Shown here: positions 30,501 to 39,936 of the stretch, in pieces
Position numbering within the stretch: the stretch's first letter is position 1
How the letters are laid out: each line of letters starts with the position of its first letter
Origin: a virus
Virus record (IMG/VR): IMGVR_UViG_3300042691_013609
Coordinates: 1 to 64,000 of that record
DNA: 64,000 nt
Strand: one strand, 5' to 3'
Translations under genes and position numbers: made by a program
Notes under the pieces: model-generated
Seen by the model: the letters and a program-made list of their open reading frames with translations, nothing else
Database searches by the model: none
Told to the model about the DNA's origin: nothing

Positions 30501-33500
30501 CTATCTTAGAAAAGATAGTTAGGACTATAAACAGTTTAATATCTACAGCTACTAATGGTAAGTTTTCTCCATTTAAAAATTTTAAGGCTTCAGAACAAGA
30601 ACAATTAGAAAATTTAGTTGATTTCTTTAATTCAATTGGTAAGACTTTATCCACAGGAGGAGAAATAACAGCCGACCAGATTGCGGAAGCAGCAACTCTT
30701 AATGATCTTTTATATCCAAAGGGGGACTATATAGGAAATAAATCTTCTGTTTTTGTACCGAATTCCGGCGGGCCTGGCATAGTAGAGAATGTAGATGCGG
30801 ATGCTTTGGCAATTATGAATTCTTATGAGTTTTTAAATAAAGCTTTAGATTTAGATAAAAAGAATACAGTAGATATTGATATCGATGTTGATGAATTAAA
30901 TAGCAGACTTGATACTCCGCTTAAAAAAGTAAAGTGGAGTGACTTCAAAGGTATGCCATTTATATTTACTATATCAGACCAATTAACTACAGGAGACGTT
31001 ACTAACCCAATTACAAATAAAGTTATAGATAACTTAAAGGGGGGATTAGGTTTTAATGGCACAAATGGAAATACTAATAGTGCCTGGGCCAATATGGGTG
31101 ATGTAGAGGCCACCAATACGATTGACAAAGCCACCACCATTTACGAGAATAATAAAGAATTATTCCAAAAACTATGGAAGGACGGATCACTCCCTAATGG
31201 CCATATCCCTATGGCAGTTGTAAAAATGGGGGAAGCATCTATTACTTCAAATGAAGCTGTTTTCAGGGTAGGTCTTGAAAATATAAAAACATTGCCGTTA
31301 GAAAATAGGCAAAAAGCTGTTAAGGTTCTAAAAGAAAGCCTTAATGAAAAAATAAATACTTTAAAAGAAGATATAGCTCGTGGTGTTTCTAAAGATAAAA
31401 AACCTAAAGTCTATTCAGACAATACTATAGATGGTAAGAAGAAGAAGATAAGTGCATATAATGAAATATTAAAAAAGATAAACCAAAATAAATACACTGA
31501 TATTGCGGATATCATAAAAAATATTTCTAAATTCTCTTTACCTCAAAGAGTTCTAATAGGAGGTGAAGTCTTTTTTGGATCGAGTCCTACTAAGCCAGGG
31601 GCGAAACCGGTTAAACCTAATAAACCAGATACGCCAGTAACTTTGGCTTTACTTGGTGACAATAACCCAGCCCTTCTTCATATTGGACCTATTACTGATT
31701 TGATCACAGAAAAAGCTATAAAAGATGTACCATCAAATCATGTGATAGCTGTAGTAGGTGTTGATGTCCTAAACCCAGAGATAACCACAACAACGCATCC
31801 AAACTATGAGAAAGGAGTTAAGGGTGTGTCTATTGGTGTTTTAGATAAACCAATACACATGCTAGATGCTTTTGGGGAAGCTTATGGGAATGCTATGGCA
31901 TTAGCTGCTAAAAAGGAGGCAGAAAAATCTGAAACAGATACTAAAGCCCTTATATCTCAAGCAGTCCCTGTCCAGGCTGGTCTGCCTAATGCAGTTTTAA
32001 AAGGGGCAGTAGCTACGAATAAGGTAGATGCAATAGATAAGTTAAACGGATTTTTAAGACAGGCTTTCCCAACCACTAGCTTCTTTACTACACAAGAGGC
32101 TTGGGATGCTGTTATGGAGAATGGATCGATAGACAAGAAGTCTGTTGATGGTAATGTCCTTTATGGGTTTACTGCTAATGGGAATGTTTATATCAACCCA
32201 GATATAAAAACAGCTAAAGCTCCTTTACACGAAGTAGGACACTTATGGGTTAATTTTGTTAAGGATACAAACCCGGCTCTTTATGAGAAAGGATTGGCAT
32301 TAACAGAAGGTACTGCCGAGTTAGCCACAGAGATGGAAAAATATGGGGACACAAATCTAGCTAGAGAAGAAGCTTTAGTTAAATTGATGTCTACCAAAGG
32401 TGAGACCATTGTAAATACAGCCCAGAAGGCTGAGTTTAAAGAATGGTTGTTATCTATGTGGAAGTATGTGAAGGATAATTTTAAATCTTTATTAGATATT
32501 CCAGCCGACCAAGTTGAAGACATTACTTTAGACCAGTTCTTAAAGGGGATGTTGGCAGATGTACTTGGTGGAAAAGAGTTAGTTCCGCCTAAAAAAGCTA
32601 AAAAAACTAAAGGTACTAAAGAGATTACAGTAAATAAATCTTCGAGGGAAGATGTTAAGAAGGCTATAGAAGATATTGCTTTAGTTGATAAAGACATAGT
32701 GGCTAATGCGGCTTCAAAAGTGTTTAAAGATCCTGGTTACCATAGGGGCATTTTAGGTAAAAAATCAGATTTCACCGATAGATCTTATCATGGTGAGATG
32801 CCTTATACTGGATATTATTTTGTATCCGACCCTAAAGAAGTTGTTCTAGGTCAATCTAGATGGGGAGACCCAAGGGCTTTTAGAATTGTAGATTTTTCTA
32901 AATATAACTTAGTTAAATTCACTGGGGCGGAAGAATATTTTTCTTTAAAAATAGCTTTGAAGAGTTTAGCGGTAGATCTGTTAAGAGGTGAGATTAAAAT
33001 TGAGGAGGCGTTAAAAAATTTCCTTGAAAAACCATATACCTCTTTACCTAATTCTGTAGTAAGAGCTATACGAGATTACGATGGTAACAAACTTCAAAAA
33101 CAAGATCTTTCAAGAGAGAAGTTTCAATTAGAAGAAAGATTAAACACAGTTCGTAGTAATAAAGAGTTTGATGAGATAAGCAATAGAATAAACGAGATAA
33201 ATTCGGAAATATCTAAGATAGGTAAAAAACCATTTAGCGAGGCTTTGGGTGGTGTATTAGATGAATACGAAAAGCAAAGAAGTGCCCCACAAAAATCAGA
33301 AGAAGATCCTCCAGGAAGGGCTGAAAGGCTAGAAACTTTAATACTAAAAGAGTTAGGTTTTGAGGGTATAGATGCCAGACGTGTAAAAGCTGAGAATGGG
33401 CTAAAATCTCCAGATGATTTTTCACATGGGTCTACTATATTTGATTTAAAGCCTGGTACTGCCACATCATTACATGATGCTTATGTAGATGCTAAAGAGA

Positions 33501-36500
33501 ATAACACTAACCCAGAGCTAGTACAAGCTATGGATGATATGTTAGACCAAGAACGTGAAATAATTGTAAATAAATCCTCTAAAATACCCGGACCCGCTAG
33601 AATTGATAGGGAACTTCCAACTCCAAATAAAGAAAGAATTACAAATGCAACTGAGAATTTGCAGAAAAAATTCAGAAGGGATGGGGTTCGTTTAACCGAA
33701 AAAGAGGGAATGGAGATAGTTAAAGAATTATCTTCTTGGAAAGATTGGTATGAAGGTATAGCAGCTAAAGTGCAAGAAGCTTTTGGTGAATACTCTGCTG
33801 ATTACATGATGTTTATGTTTGGATCCGCTGTAGCTGCGAATAGCGCATCTACTATTGGCACATCTTTAAATAATCTGCAAAGATTATATGAAGGACAAGA
33901 TATAAAAGGTTTGCCTATAATGAAAAGAAATATTTATGAAATTCTTTCTAACTTGCCTGTCACAAGTGATAAGATAAGAAACTTCATAGCCGCCGGATTA
34001 GGCGATAAAAACGCCATACCTGTAGATATGCATGTTTGGAGTTTTATAAATTCATTTCCTACTTTAAAAACACCAAGTAAAAAAAATTTTGAAAAAGCTA
34101 AAGAGTTTGTTAGAAGTATTGCAGATGGTCTTAAATGGGACCCAAGAGAAGTGCAAGCAGCTATGTGGGCAGCTAACATGCTTAGATTAGGATTAGAACC
34201 AGACACTTATGAAGAATACATCCAAAGAAAAGTTGAGCGAGGACTCAAAGATCAGATCCAAAAATGGCGCGAAAAAGGTTATAAGCCAATTTTTGAAGTT
34301 CGTGAAGTCGGAGGGAAGTTAGAAACTTCCTTTATAGACGAAGTTAAGATTGACGCTTTGCAAAAATTAGAAGAGACTAATAGAAAAATAAGTAATAAAA
34401 AAGAAGAAATTACAGTAAGTAAATCTTCAAAAACCCAAAAGACAAAATTTGATCCTAGGGATAGAGGCCAAATGCTGGAAGACGAGTTCCTTAAAACAAA
34501 GGAAACTCTTATAAAAATGATCAGCGCCAGCTATAGAAATTCCATTAGTAAGGGTAAGAAATTTACCGAAGAAGACTTCAAGAAAATCCTAGATAAGTTT
34601 AATATTTCTATAGATGATAGTGGCATAGAGTTGTTGTTTAAGAGGGCTGTTAGATATAACTCTTATCCTAGAACAATCCAAAGAATTATTCTTACCCCTT
34701 CCATCCCCGACAATGTTAAAGATGCTTTATTAGATAACGCTAAACCAAAAGAAGTTATTACTGATGAGCACGTTGAAATCTTAGCAGATGCAATAGTAGC
34801 ACCAGGAAGGGAGGCAGAAACTAATGAAGAAGCAGTAGAAATCTTTGATAACTTACAAAAAGATTTGATTGATTCTTTAGCCAGGGAGTTAACAAACATA
34901 AGAGATGGGGCCCAGAGCCAGATTACTTACGAGATTAGGGCGTTGAAGAAAATTGCCCAAAGTCTTATTGAGATGGGAGATGTGAAGAGATCCGCAGATG
35001 TACTGGCGAAGATTACTTCTTTAGGTTCTTTATTTGGTAAGGAGCTTAGGGAGATTGGTTTGAACTCAATGGATGCAGTTTATATTGTCCACTTATCTAG
35101 GGAATCCGATGAGAATAGAGAAGAAGTTTTAAATGCCCCGGCTAAAGGGTATGAAAAAACAACTAATAGAGAAAGGATCGATAGCCAAAACAAAGCAGCA
35201 GAAGAAGCTTTAAAAGAAGGTGTTAGCGAAAGAAAAAAAGAAACGGCTAAAAAAGTACAAGAGAAATACGATAAGAGGACTAGTACAGAGAAAGTAAAAG
35301 AGGCTACCGAAGAAAGAGAGACTGCGCATGCTGCCGAAAAGAAAAAAGGACTTTTTGATAAGATAGTTGGGTCAGTTAAAGATTTCTTTGGTGTTAGCAA
35401 ATCTTCTTTAAATAAAAAGAATCCTCTTGCAGATACAGCCGGGAAAACTATTCCAGCAGCCCAGTTGGCACAGGTTGCCAAGGACTATTTTATGTATGCC
35501 TTTTATAACAATAATGGTAACACACAAAAAGCCCGCGAAGAATTTTTAAGTAAAAAAGAATTAAAAGGGGCGCACGGAGACATAGACCAGATCATAGGCA
35601 GTTTAGTTAGTGATGGTACATTGGATACGGCTACAAGAGAATTAGCCCAAGCCAAGATATTAGAAGCTCTACAGGAAGTACAAACTCCAAGCAATGTAAG
35701 AAAGCTTAGTCCTGCGCAATTAATTGCCATGAGGGTAAAAGCAATTGATAAGAGAAATGAAAAGGCTAAACCTAAAAGGAAAACTTTAGAACAAAAGATC
35801 GCAGAGAATGATGTAGATATAGAAACATTAACTGAACTTAGGAATGCTATTAATGCTGAATTAATGCAGTTGCCGGCCAATAAGAAAGAAGAAGTATTGG
35901 CAAGGGTAGATGATATTTTAGTTAACCTAAGAGCCGAAAAATTAAAGAATAGGGCTACACCATGGATAACTAAAGCTAAGATTAGGGAAGACTTCAAAAG
36001 AGGTTTATCTTCTTTAGGAGAAACTGTTGAAGACCTAATGGATGATCTATCTAAAATAGATGTCTATACTAATTCTATTGCCCAGGAGTTTATACAAAGA
36101 ACAGGTATGACTGCCGAAGAGGCAGCGCCATTCGTAAAGATTATAGAAGATGAAATTAAAAACATAGTAGATACTAAGGTCAAAGCTGCTTTAGAAAAAG
36201 AATACTTAGATTCTTTACAAGGAAACAGAGACGACTTAGTTAATGCTGCCGAAGAGTACGCCCAAAAAGCTTCAGATTTTGAAGCAGAAGCAGATAAACT
36301 ACGTAATAAAACTAAGACACCTGAAGAAGTTGAAAGGTTAAAGACAGCACAAAGAGAAGCAGCAAGATACAAAAAACTTGCAGCTAGAGCTAAGTCAAGG
36401 TTAAAAACATTTGACGAAAAAGCTGCCAAGCGTTTAAAAAGTGGAGATTTCTACCAGATTTTAAAGACTATTACGCAAGGTGGATTAACACAAGAAACCG

Positions 36501-39340
36501 TAGTAAATGCTTTAGCTAATTCTTTAAGAGTAGAGGTAATCTCTAAAGAGCAACTAAACCATATTGAGATTCTATCTGAAAAGATAAGGAATGCAACTAT
36601 GGCTAAGAATTCTGTGGACGAGGAAAAAGCTATAACTGAATTAAAGAAATACCTATACGGAATAAGTAATGTATCTTTCTTAGATATTTTTAAACGTATG
36701 TGGGAATCTTTTATGTACGGTAATATGCTTTCTAGCCCACGAACAGCAGAGGTTGCTTTCTTTTCTGGTACGATAGGTTTAATTAGAGATGTTATTGCAA
36801 ATTTCTTCCAAGCTTTAGCTGTAGATATATTAAATTTTTCACCTATTACCATAGGCAAGGATGGGATTAAAACAAGACGAGTAAAACCTGATTTTAGAAA
36901 TTTAAGAACATTAGGTAATGCATTATTAGATATAGTTGGTAGTAATAATATTTTTTCTTTTTCTACATTCTTTGAGGTATTAAAAGGTGCCGAAGGTATT
37001 TCTATACAGCAGATGGATGTCTCTGGTAAGACTAAAGATAGATTATCTAATTCTTTAGCTGAAATAGATAAGGCGGATGTTGCTATAGATAGGATAAAAC
37101 AAGATCCTAATTGGAAAATAAAGCCTAATAAAATAGCTGCTGTAGGAGCTTTAGAGGCTTTCAAATTACAACAAAGGATAGCTAGATTACTTGTTGCTAT
37201 GGACTATGCCGCTAGAAGTGCAGCCATACCTTACGCAATAAGAATGACCACTGCCCAAATAGCTACGGAGTCTTTGCCGATTAGTGCTACCTATAAAGAT
37301 ATTTATAATAAGACAAATGAAATTATAAATAGAGGTGAAGCAAAAGCAATAGCAGAAGCGAAAGCAGCCGAGATGGCAGCATTAGGTAAGAACTTTGATG
37401 AGAAAAGGTATGAGAAGAAAGTAGCTACAAGTGAGGCTGTATTACCAGCCGAGGTGCAAAGAAGAGTTAAAGAGTATGCAGATAGATTAGCCTGGACGGG
37501 TAGAATATTTGGTTACTCGGGTTGGATGGCCAACAAGTTAAATGGGGCGTTTGAAAAATTTAATGGAGAACCTATTTTACCAAATGACTCACTCCCAACT
37601 ACTTTAAGAAAATTAGCTATACAAATACCTCTTACCGCAGTTAAAATGGTGGCAATACCATTCCCAGGAGTATTATTTAGAGGTATGCAGTCTGTAAAAA
37701 ATGCTACTATTTTAGGTCTTTTCCAGAGGAAAGTCGTAAAAGGACTTGACGGGAAATACACCCAAGGAAAAGGATGGCCGTTGCAATTCTTTAAAGAACA
37801 TAGATTATATAATAGTGCAGGAAATGTAGATGAAGTAATCAAAGCTTCTAACTGGGAAGTAGCATCGAGAATAGCTTGGTCAACTGTCCCATCTGTAATG
37901 GCTTGGGCTTTATTTCAAGCTATGTTTACTTTTGATTTTGAAGACGATGAAGAAGAAAAAGAGTACAATGAGATGGGTTATTTTAATCCTCTTAAATTTG
38001 GTGCATTTTTTGAAAATGGAGCTACTATTAAGCTAAAATCTGATAGCGATTGGTTAATTACTGGAGAGTATGATTCTGATATGGAGGCAGTATTCAGAGG
38101 TAAAGGTTTACAGTATTTCCCTAATGCCATTTACTATAAAGGTAAGAAACTTCCTATTGTTGGTGGGTATAAAGATATGCCTTGGGGTATATTCTTTTCC
38201 GGGCTGGCGGCAGTGCAAGAAAGAGAACTTTATGCAGAAAAAGTAAAAGGGTCAAGTGATGCTACCAGAGATCCTTTAACTACTAGTGATGTCTTTAAAA
38301 TTATGGCGCTAAGTGGTGTAGGATTCCTTAGTGAATTTGGTTTGACTGGAGCTTTAGAACAACTATCCTTTATTACTGGAATATTTTCAGGAGAAGTTGA
38401 TGACAAAGTTTTCCAAAAAGCACAAAAAAATTTAGTAAGAACAAACATACCTGCTGTTGGTTTCGCCACTTGGTCAGCTAATCTCAAAGGAATGTACAAA
38501 GATGATGACAAAAGAAAAGGCATAGGTGTATTATCCGGAGCTATGGCGAATGCCTATGTGTTTGACGACTTCATTGATACATACGACTTCGACGCTTTAG
38601 GTAAAAGAATACCTTACCAAGAAAGTCCTTATCCTATTTTAGGCTCTGTTGAAAGGGCTGTGGCTTCTATAAATAATTCTAATTATTCTTTATTAACTAA
38701 TTCAACTTTTAAAGACCGCCAAACTAAAGCAGATATAATTAGATCTAAATACTCAGACTTCGCTACCTTAATTAGAAAGCAAAGCCCGAAAGATGTCTTA
38801 AAGAGTGAGAGAACTATTGTGGAGACTTTTGACGATCAGTCTAATTATGATATGGCCTTAGCTGCCGCTACCTCAAAAGGAGAAATGTTGGATACGTACT
38901 ATGAATACTTAGATGGATTAGAGAGAGGAGACTTCTCTAAAAGGCTTAGAGAAATAAACAATATAGGAAACGATCACGCCTTCTGTTCTAAAGTCTTAAC
39001 TGTATTAGAAAATAATGCCGATAAGATAATGAATGAAACAGGACTTTCCATCCAAGATATTGTCTCTAAAATAGGAATTAGACCAAAGAGTAAAATTGGA
39101 TTAACTAATGTGCAGGATAAAAACAGCAAAGGAGAATTCAAATATGATGCCAATGGAAATCCTGTAATGGTACCTGGATACTTTAAAAGATCAAAGCTAG
39201 TAGAATTGCTTTATGAATATGACATAAAAGTTACTAGCGATGGCCAATTAAAATTCAACCAAAAATACCAAGATACTTACGACAGGGAAGAGTTTGAGGA
39301 TTATATGAATTCACAAGCTGGAGATGTAGAGTCAGAGTAA
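24536..39340 (+). CDS. large polyvalent virion protein with two zincin domains, 4934 aa
   Basis: One uninterrupted frame covers almost a quarter of the window. Visible parts, by residue: small helical N-terminus (1-60); hydrophobic segments (about 585-660, 740-770); Pro/Glu/Gln linkers and two 74-residue repeats (1283-1430); first zincin HEVSH (1896-1900); a domain with FTISDQLTTG (about 2144); second zincin HEVGH (2565-2569); an ADP-ribosyltransferase-like segment (about 2735-2980, TGYYFVSDP ... HGSTIFDLKPG); a helix-hairpin-helix-like segment (about 3016-3230, KIRNFIAAGLGD then VDMHVWSF); coiled coils; and YGNMLSSPRTAE at about 4061 before more hydrophobic helices. This is the large polyvalent protein plan: many effector domains delivered with DNA. 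NKSS/SKSS linkers occur at 2068, 2700, 3012, 3295 and 3621. I found no DxDGD RNA-polymerase motif. Domain names other than the zincins are tentative. Confidence 0.8.
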   Translation: MNEDFLKELYNSYGISKKNISFDEFSKDMAKPDFQKLFYDSKKFSDKGISFDDFKLDISNKEKPISFSVEGTREAMANVDEAIKNVKVPTKPVSETVKEQKGTDVTGIRTDINWEQGTTKNVIDPEKARIEAAKVAAEKSKSTGEIIPGWKRTVDFTTGEVTDVVDEERRSAYLKTQEEIKKAQEATQQQFQPGSYTYFPTISEPDLPVYNLQKALKPYEDAVAEANGGIFQDAKSAFYKVLDITKLSSPYGGNIYNQYQIELAADRKEKLQKAEELRGKIMSELPEEVTNPLDFDSIYQYEASTSTTKEEAVNKTNVKLKDHSNRLRLVEDYNYKKLTPQQQQVADLLKKGEDVDVSSLEGSPEFDKWMRSADNVSKQKELVKNNIDKYTGVQQYIGNILGELKNKNYDDDVIESSLVNSLETLRQQKPEWSDEINDAQNFIREKTVTEGDALSAAASWGFNTANKIGDTFGAMLKGVKSTFYTESTRNLTRGDVDQVVRDEFGKDLRDMLVGASSKYNAPISSNVVEKGNLKLIIEDGKVVDIRRKDDSKIFFPTKYELQVAESYNPKVDGEGEVDYNWKSIGNTTGQVITDMIPMIAASMASGGATLPTMLGAMSTTYGSYYNEALQRTGDMKQATLYAAITSPLIGYVESKVGNLEGKLGRALTGAEKGAIERLALEVGEEVSSKGIKNYVEGRGVLTYLKEKVARSPELIGDIKGELLEEFSNFGTEAVTAAATGVEGEPLTMAEVEETAIITTLVSGLMGGARIMADNAKEINEMLGYAALNQDKFEEAGVKWVEAGRTEEEKAKRRKDFEAKRVSVTEVKDTLNYVNENNFSEKDKDELFNLSLEKAKLLYKMASSESEKTKTNLAKSIAEIDKRMAGYTPGEGAPEAPPTPEAAIEESKKGFVTEEEFNTLKQNGRIPSDVTFDQFKELPLNKQQEYRQPKPTVTEAQQTELDKINKRATSIQQRLDEDKALEDEGEEPILSKEERQRLETQLQTLNQQRDAIQKQSTAEISVQPEPQTGEGVGGQVQPEPQVTPGEGQVETEGQVEEQAQGKIVDKNFDESPDTKSFVGSYVDYQGVRGVLLEDGQGNIIVDTGEGDVLVEGALSDMTNNELGLSRAERPEINEQDIQKIEQDVTANIDPTVIQTDFGTGRVFYGGKEFKYESTNLDKDGNAVSISMTDADGNKKTIRNKQAVEEIELQKMIFEDLLNNNKITLDNEFAKQFQAQATDLGIKPTITAPQRGQRRVEPVQQGRPTESVKGDETKPEFVKRTPGVIKGFEVKKKDGTTLPPSNYTKDSKTGKWRRINETGKPTAVNTQQMIQQLEAEEKRLTKEEQKAIAEAKKRIPVEIKGFEVKKANGTTVPASDYVKDPNTGKWKRINEQGKPIAVSSQPMIKQLEAEEKRLAQEEQMAAEQKAKPKAEPTPATQPAKAAPVITVKAPAIEVTPQPEAKGEGVEKTAQKAETKPETATTKPTPEAKTPEPAAATETPTPEAPPKPQGKVGANGVPQIFFSMPGVKAVGFDIFGKFYNVVSNSFRPKIMVDINGTIIPFYMTTGFGGKSTPPGWYPIWGFGEDGWFNKTVDSEIMDFYSKYIGRENADLLKSIADELNNFYGVDPFFISIDYDRDSNLPKVEAEEKFEKEVNKLVNSKLPIKPILQKSGDIKTLSKNIKTLGDNLSKSVEGIKKQQQEEKARQEAQRKAEEQKRVEEQRKAEEQKKAEAERQKAAEEKAKKEAEKPAPKKEEPAKKAVEEEVDLEEPATEEEIAAFEEEMKMLESELAEALAKGFQDGFSVSNKSQIAAAESVTTTKENKDTVLASKRLIRVLKSVFPNMDIFLHTDEESYNRKMEELGGRPDSGGNFFYAKSPDGKVTRGRIDINLNSASPVTVAHEVSHAILLKTFGDNPVLFKKFRDNIGKILLNEANQKLIVRDRYGRSVSWASALDSFEAMYKGQEVAPEEYLVQLTAFLSESGNALTIARKAPSILEKIVRTINSLISTATNGKFSPFKNFKASEQEQLENLVDFFNSIGKTLSTGGEITADQIAEAATLNDLLYPKGDYIGNKSSVFVPNSGGPGIVENVDADALAIMNSYEFLNKALDLDKKNTVDIDIDVDELNSRLDTPLKKVKWSDFKGMPFIFTISDQLTTGDVTNPITNKVIDNLKGGLGFNGTNGNTNSAWANMGDVEATNTIDKATTIYENNKELFQKLWKDGSLPNGHIPMAVVKMGEASITSNEAVFRVGLENIKTLPLENRQKAVKVLKESLNEKINTLKEDIARGVSKDKKPKVYSDNTIDGKKKKISAYNEILKKINQNKYTDIADIIKNISKFSLPQRVLIGGEVFFGSSPTKPGAKPVKPNKPDTPVTLALLGDNNPALLHIGPITDLITEKAIKDVPSNHVIAVVGVDVLNPEITTTTHPNYEKGVKGVSIGVLDKPIHMLDAFGEAYGNAMALAAKKEAEKSETDTKALISQAVPVQAGLPNAVLKGAVATNKVDAIDKLNGFLRQAFPTTSFFTTQEAWDAVMENGSIDKKSVDGNVLYGFTANGNVYINPDIKTAKAPLHEVGHLWVNFVKDTNPALYEKGLALTEGTAELATEMEKYGDTNLAREEALVKLMSTKGETIVNTAQKAEFKEWLLSMWKYVKDNFKSLLDIPADQVEDITLDQFLKGMLADVLGGKELVPPKKAKKTKGTKEITVNKSSREDVKKAIEDIALVDKDIVANAASKVFKDPGYHRGILGKKSDFTDRSYHGEMPYTGYYFVSDPKEVVLGQSRWGDPRAFRIVDFSKYNLVKFTGAEEYFSLKIALKSLAVDLLRGEIKIEEALKNFLEKPYTSLPNSVVRAIRDYDGNKLQKQDLSREKFQLEERLNTVRSNKEFDEISNRINEINSEISKIGKKPFSEALGGVLDEYEKQRSAPQKSEEDPPGRAERLETLILKELGFEGIDARRVKAENGLKSPDDFSHGSTIFDLKPGTATSLHDAYVDAKENNTNPELVQAMDDMLDQEREIIVNKSSKIPGPARIDRELPTPNKERITNATENLQKKFRRDGVRLTEKEGMEIVKELSSWKDWYEGIAAKVQEAFGEYSADYMMFMFGSAVAANSASTIGTSLNNLQRLYEGQDIKGLPIMKRNIYEILSNLPVTSDKIRNFIAAGLGDKNAIPVDMHVWSFINSFPTLKTPSKKNFEKAKEFVRSIADGLKWDPREVQAAMWAANMLRLGLEPDTYEEYIQRKVERGLKDQIQKWREKGYKPIFEVREVGGKLETSFIDEVKIDALQKLEETNRKISNKKEEITVSKSSKTQKTKFDPRDRGQMLEDEFLKTKETLIKMISASYRNSISKGKKFTEEDFKKILDKFNISIDDSGIELLFKRAVRYNSYPRTIQRIILTPSIPDNVKDALLDNAKPKEVITDEHVEILADAIVAPGREAETNEEAVEIFDNLQKDLIDSLARELTNIRDGAQSQITYEIRALKKIAQSLIEMGDVKRSADVLAKITSLGSLFGKELREIGLNSMDAVYIVHLSRESDENREEVLNAPAKGYEKTTNRERIDSQNKAAEEALKEGVSERKKETAKKVQEKYDKRTSTEKVKEATEERETAHAAEKKKGLFDKIVGSVKDFFGVSKSSLNKKNPLADTAGKTIPAAQLAQVAKDYFMYAFYNNNGNTQKAREEFLSKKELKGAHGDIDQIIGSLVSDGTLDTATRELAQAKILEALQEVQTPSNVRKLSPAQLIAMRVKAIDKRNEKAKPKRKTLEQKIAENDVDIETLTELRNAINAELMQLPANKKEEVLARVDDILVNLRAEKLKNRATPWITKAKIREDFKRGLSSLGETVEDLMDDLSKIDVYTNSIAQEFIQRTGMTAEEAAPFVKIIEDEIKNIVDTKVKAALEKEYLDSLQGNRDDLVNAAEEYAQKASDFEAEADKLRNKTKTPEEVERLKTAQREAARYKKLAARAKSRLKTFDEKAAKRLKSGDFYQILKTITQGGLTQETVVNALANSLRVEVISKEQLNHIEILSEKIRNATMAKNSVDEEKAITELKKYLYGISNVSFLDIFKRMWESFMYGNMLSSPRTAEVAFFSGTIGLIRDVIANFFQALAVDILNFSPITIGKDGIKTRRVKPDFRNLRTLGNALLDIVGSNNIFSFSTFFEVLKGAEGISIQQMDVSGKTKDRLSNSLAEIDKADVAIDRIKQDPNWKIKPNKIAAVGALEAFKLQQRIARLLVAMDYAARSAAIPYAIRMTTAQIATESLPISATYKDIYNKTNEIINRGEAKAIAEAKAAEMAALGKNFDEKRYEKKVATSEAVLPAEVQRRVKEYADRLAWTGRIFGYSGWMANKLNGAFEKFNGEPILPNDSLPTTLRKLAIQIPLTAVKMVAIPFPGVLFRGMQSVKNATILGLFQRKVVKGLDGKYTQGKGWPLQFFKEHRLYNSAGNVDEVIKASNWEVASRIAWSTVPSVMAWALFQAMFTFDFEDDEEEKEYNEMGYFNPLKFGAFFENGATIKLKSDSDWLITGEYDSDMEAVFRGKGLQYFPNAIYYKGKKLPIVGGYKDMPWGIFFSGLAAVQERELYAEKVKGSSDATRDPLTTSDVFKIMALSGVGFLSEFGLTGALEQLSFITGIFSGEVDDKVFQKAQKNLVRTNIPAVGFATWSANLKGMYKDDDKRKGIGVLSGAMANAYVFDDFIDTYDFDALGKRIPYQESPYPILGSVERAVASINNSNYSLLTNSTFKDRQTKADIIRSKYSDFATLIRKQSPKDVLKSERTIVETFDDQSNYDMALAAATSKGEMLDTYYEYLDGLERGDFSKRLREINNIGNDHAFCSKVLTVLENNADKIMNETGLSIQDIVSKIGIRPKSKIGLTNVQDKNSKGEFKYDANGNPVMVPGYFKRSKLVELLYEYDIKVTSDGQLKFNQKYQDTYDREEFEDYMNSQAGDVESE
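28382..28781 (+). repeat. two tandem 222-bp coding repeats
   Basis: Residues from 1283 and from 1357 of the giant protein are two copies of one module spaced 74 residues apart. Each has GFEVKK, GTT, TGKW, RINE, GKP and QLEAEEKRL. About 42 of 59 compared residues are identical, showing a fairly recent duplication within the linker region. Confidence 0.85.
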
Positions 39341-39355
39341 ACAATATGGCTAAAA

Positions 39356-39397
39356 CAAAAAAGCCCCACCCCTAATTAAAGGAGTGGGGCTTTTTTT
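39356..39397. terminator. bidirectional terminator between convergent blocks
   Basis: Stem AAGCCCCAC / GTGGGGCTT with an inner GG/CC extension and an A-run before and T-run after (TTTTTTT). It can therefore end transcription in both directions. It lies 16 bases after the giant gene and 3 bases before the stop of the convergent gene. Confidence 0.9.
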
Positions 39398-39399
39398 AT

Positions 39400-39936
39400 T
39401 TACAGTCCTATGAATAACAATTCTATTTGTTTTACCCAACCCTCATCTGTCATATATGGGCCGGGGAAACCGCGAGATTCTAATTCCTCTTCAAACATTC
39501 TTAAATAATTCCTATTGTATTTCCTTTTCCCAGCATTGGCTTCATACAGCATAGTTTGCAAATGATCCGTATCTAGGTCACAAATAAATCTAAAGATCGG
39601 TTCGTCCAATTTAGTTAAGTCTTTATTCAGAAAAGATAACCACCCATGTGATTCTCTTTCAGTCCTGCCAAGCTTCATTAAAATATCTGACTCCTCTAAG
39701 ATATACAAAGGCTCGAAGTAATCACCACCAATACCCATGTTATAAAGCAATTGTCCGAATCTCAAATCAGGAGATTCTAACCAAGTGCCCTCGATTATTG
39801 GCAACATTTCAGTAATCTTCTTTTCCATTTTAACTAAATCAATTATCTCCTTATTGTACTGTTCATTTGGCAATCCCACTAGCTTACTAATATCCAATAC
39901 TTCTAGGAAAGGTTTTATTCTATAATGTGGTCTCAT
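39400..39936 (-). CDS. hypothetical phage protein, 178 aa
   Basis: The ATG at 39936 (MRPHYRIKPFLEVLDISKLV) is preferred over a TTG two codons upstream. The phrase SPDLRFGQLLYNMG near residue 58 is a pattern I have seen in small phage and bacterial proteins of unknown function. Helical, acidic, no membrane part. It is the last gene of the leftward block and overlaps the lysin gene by 17 bases. Confidence 0.6.
   Translation of the reverse strand: MRPHYRIKPFLEVLDISKLVGLPNEQYNKEIIDLVKMEKKITEMLPIIEGTWLESPDLRFGQLLYNMGIGGDYFEPLYILEESDILMKLGRTERESHGWLSFLNKDLTKLDEPIFRFICDLDTDHLQTMLYEANAGKRKYNRNYLRMFEEELESRGFPGPYMTDEGWVKQIELLFIGL

Noticed and set aside
36451-37164. Long leftward frame (237 residues) and many others opposite the giant gene
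   Set aside because: They are shadows of an AT-rich coding region on the other strand; their Ser/Ile/Leu-rich composition and lack of motifs are typical of antisense frames.
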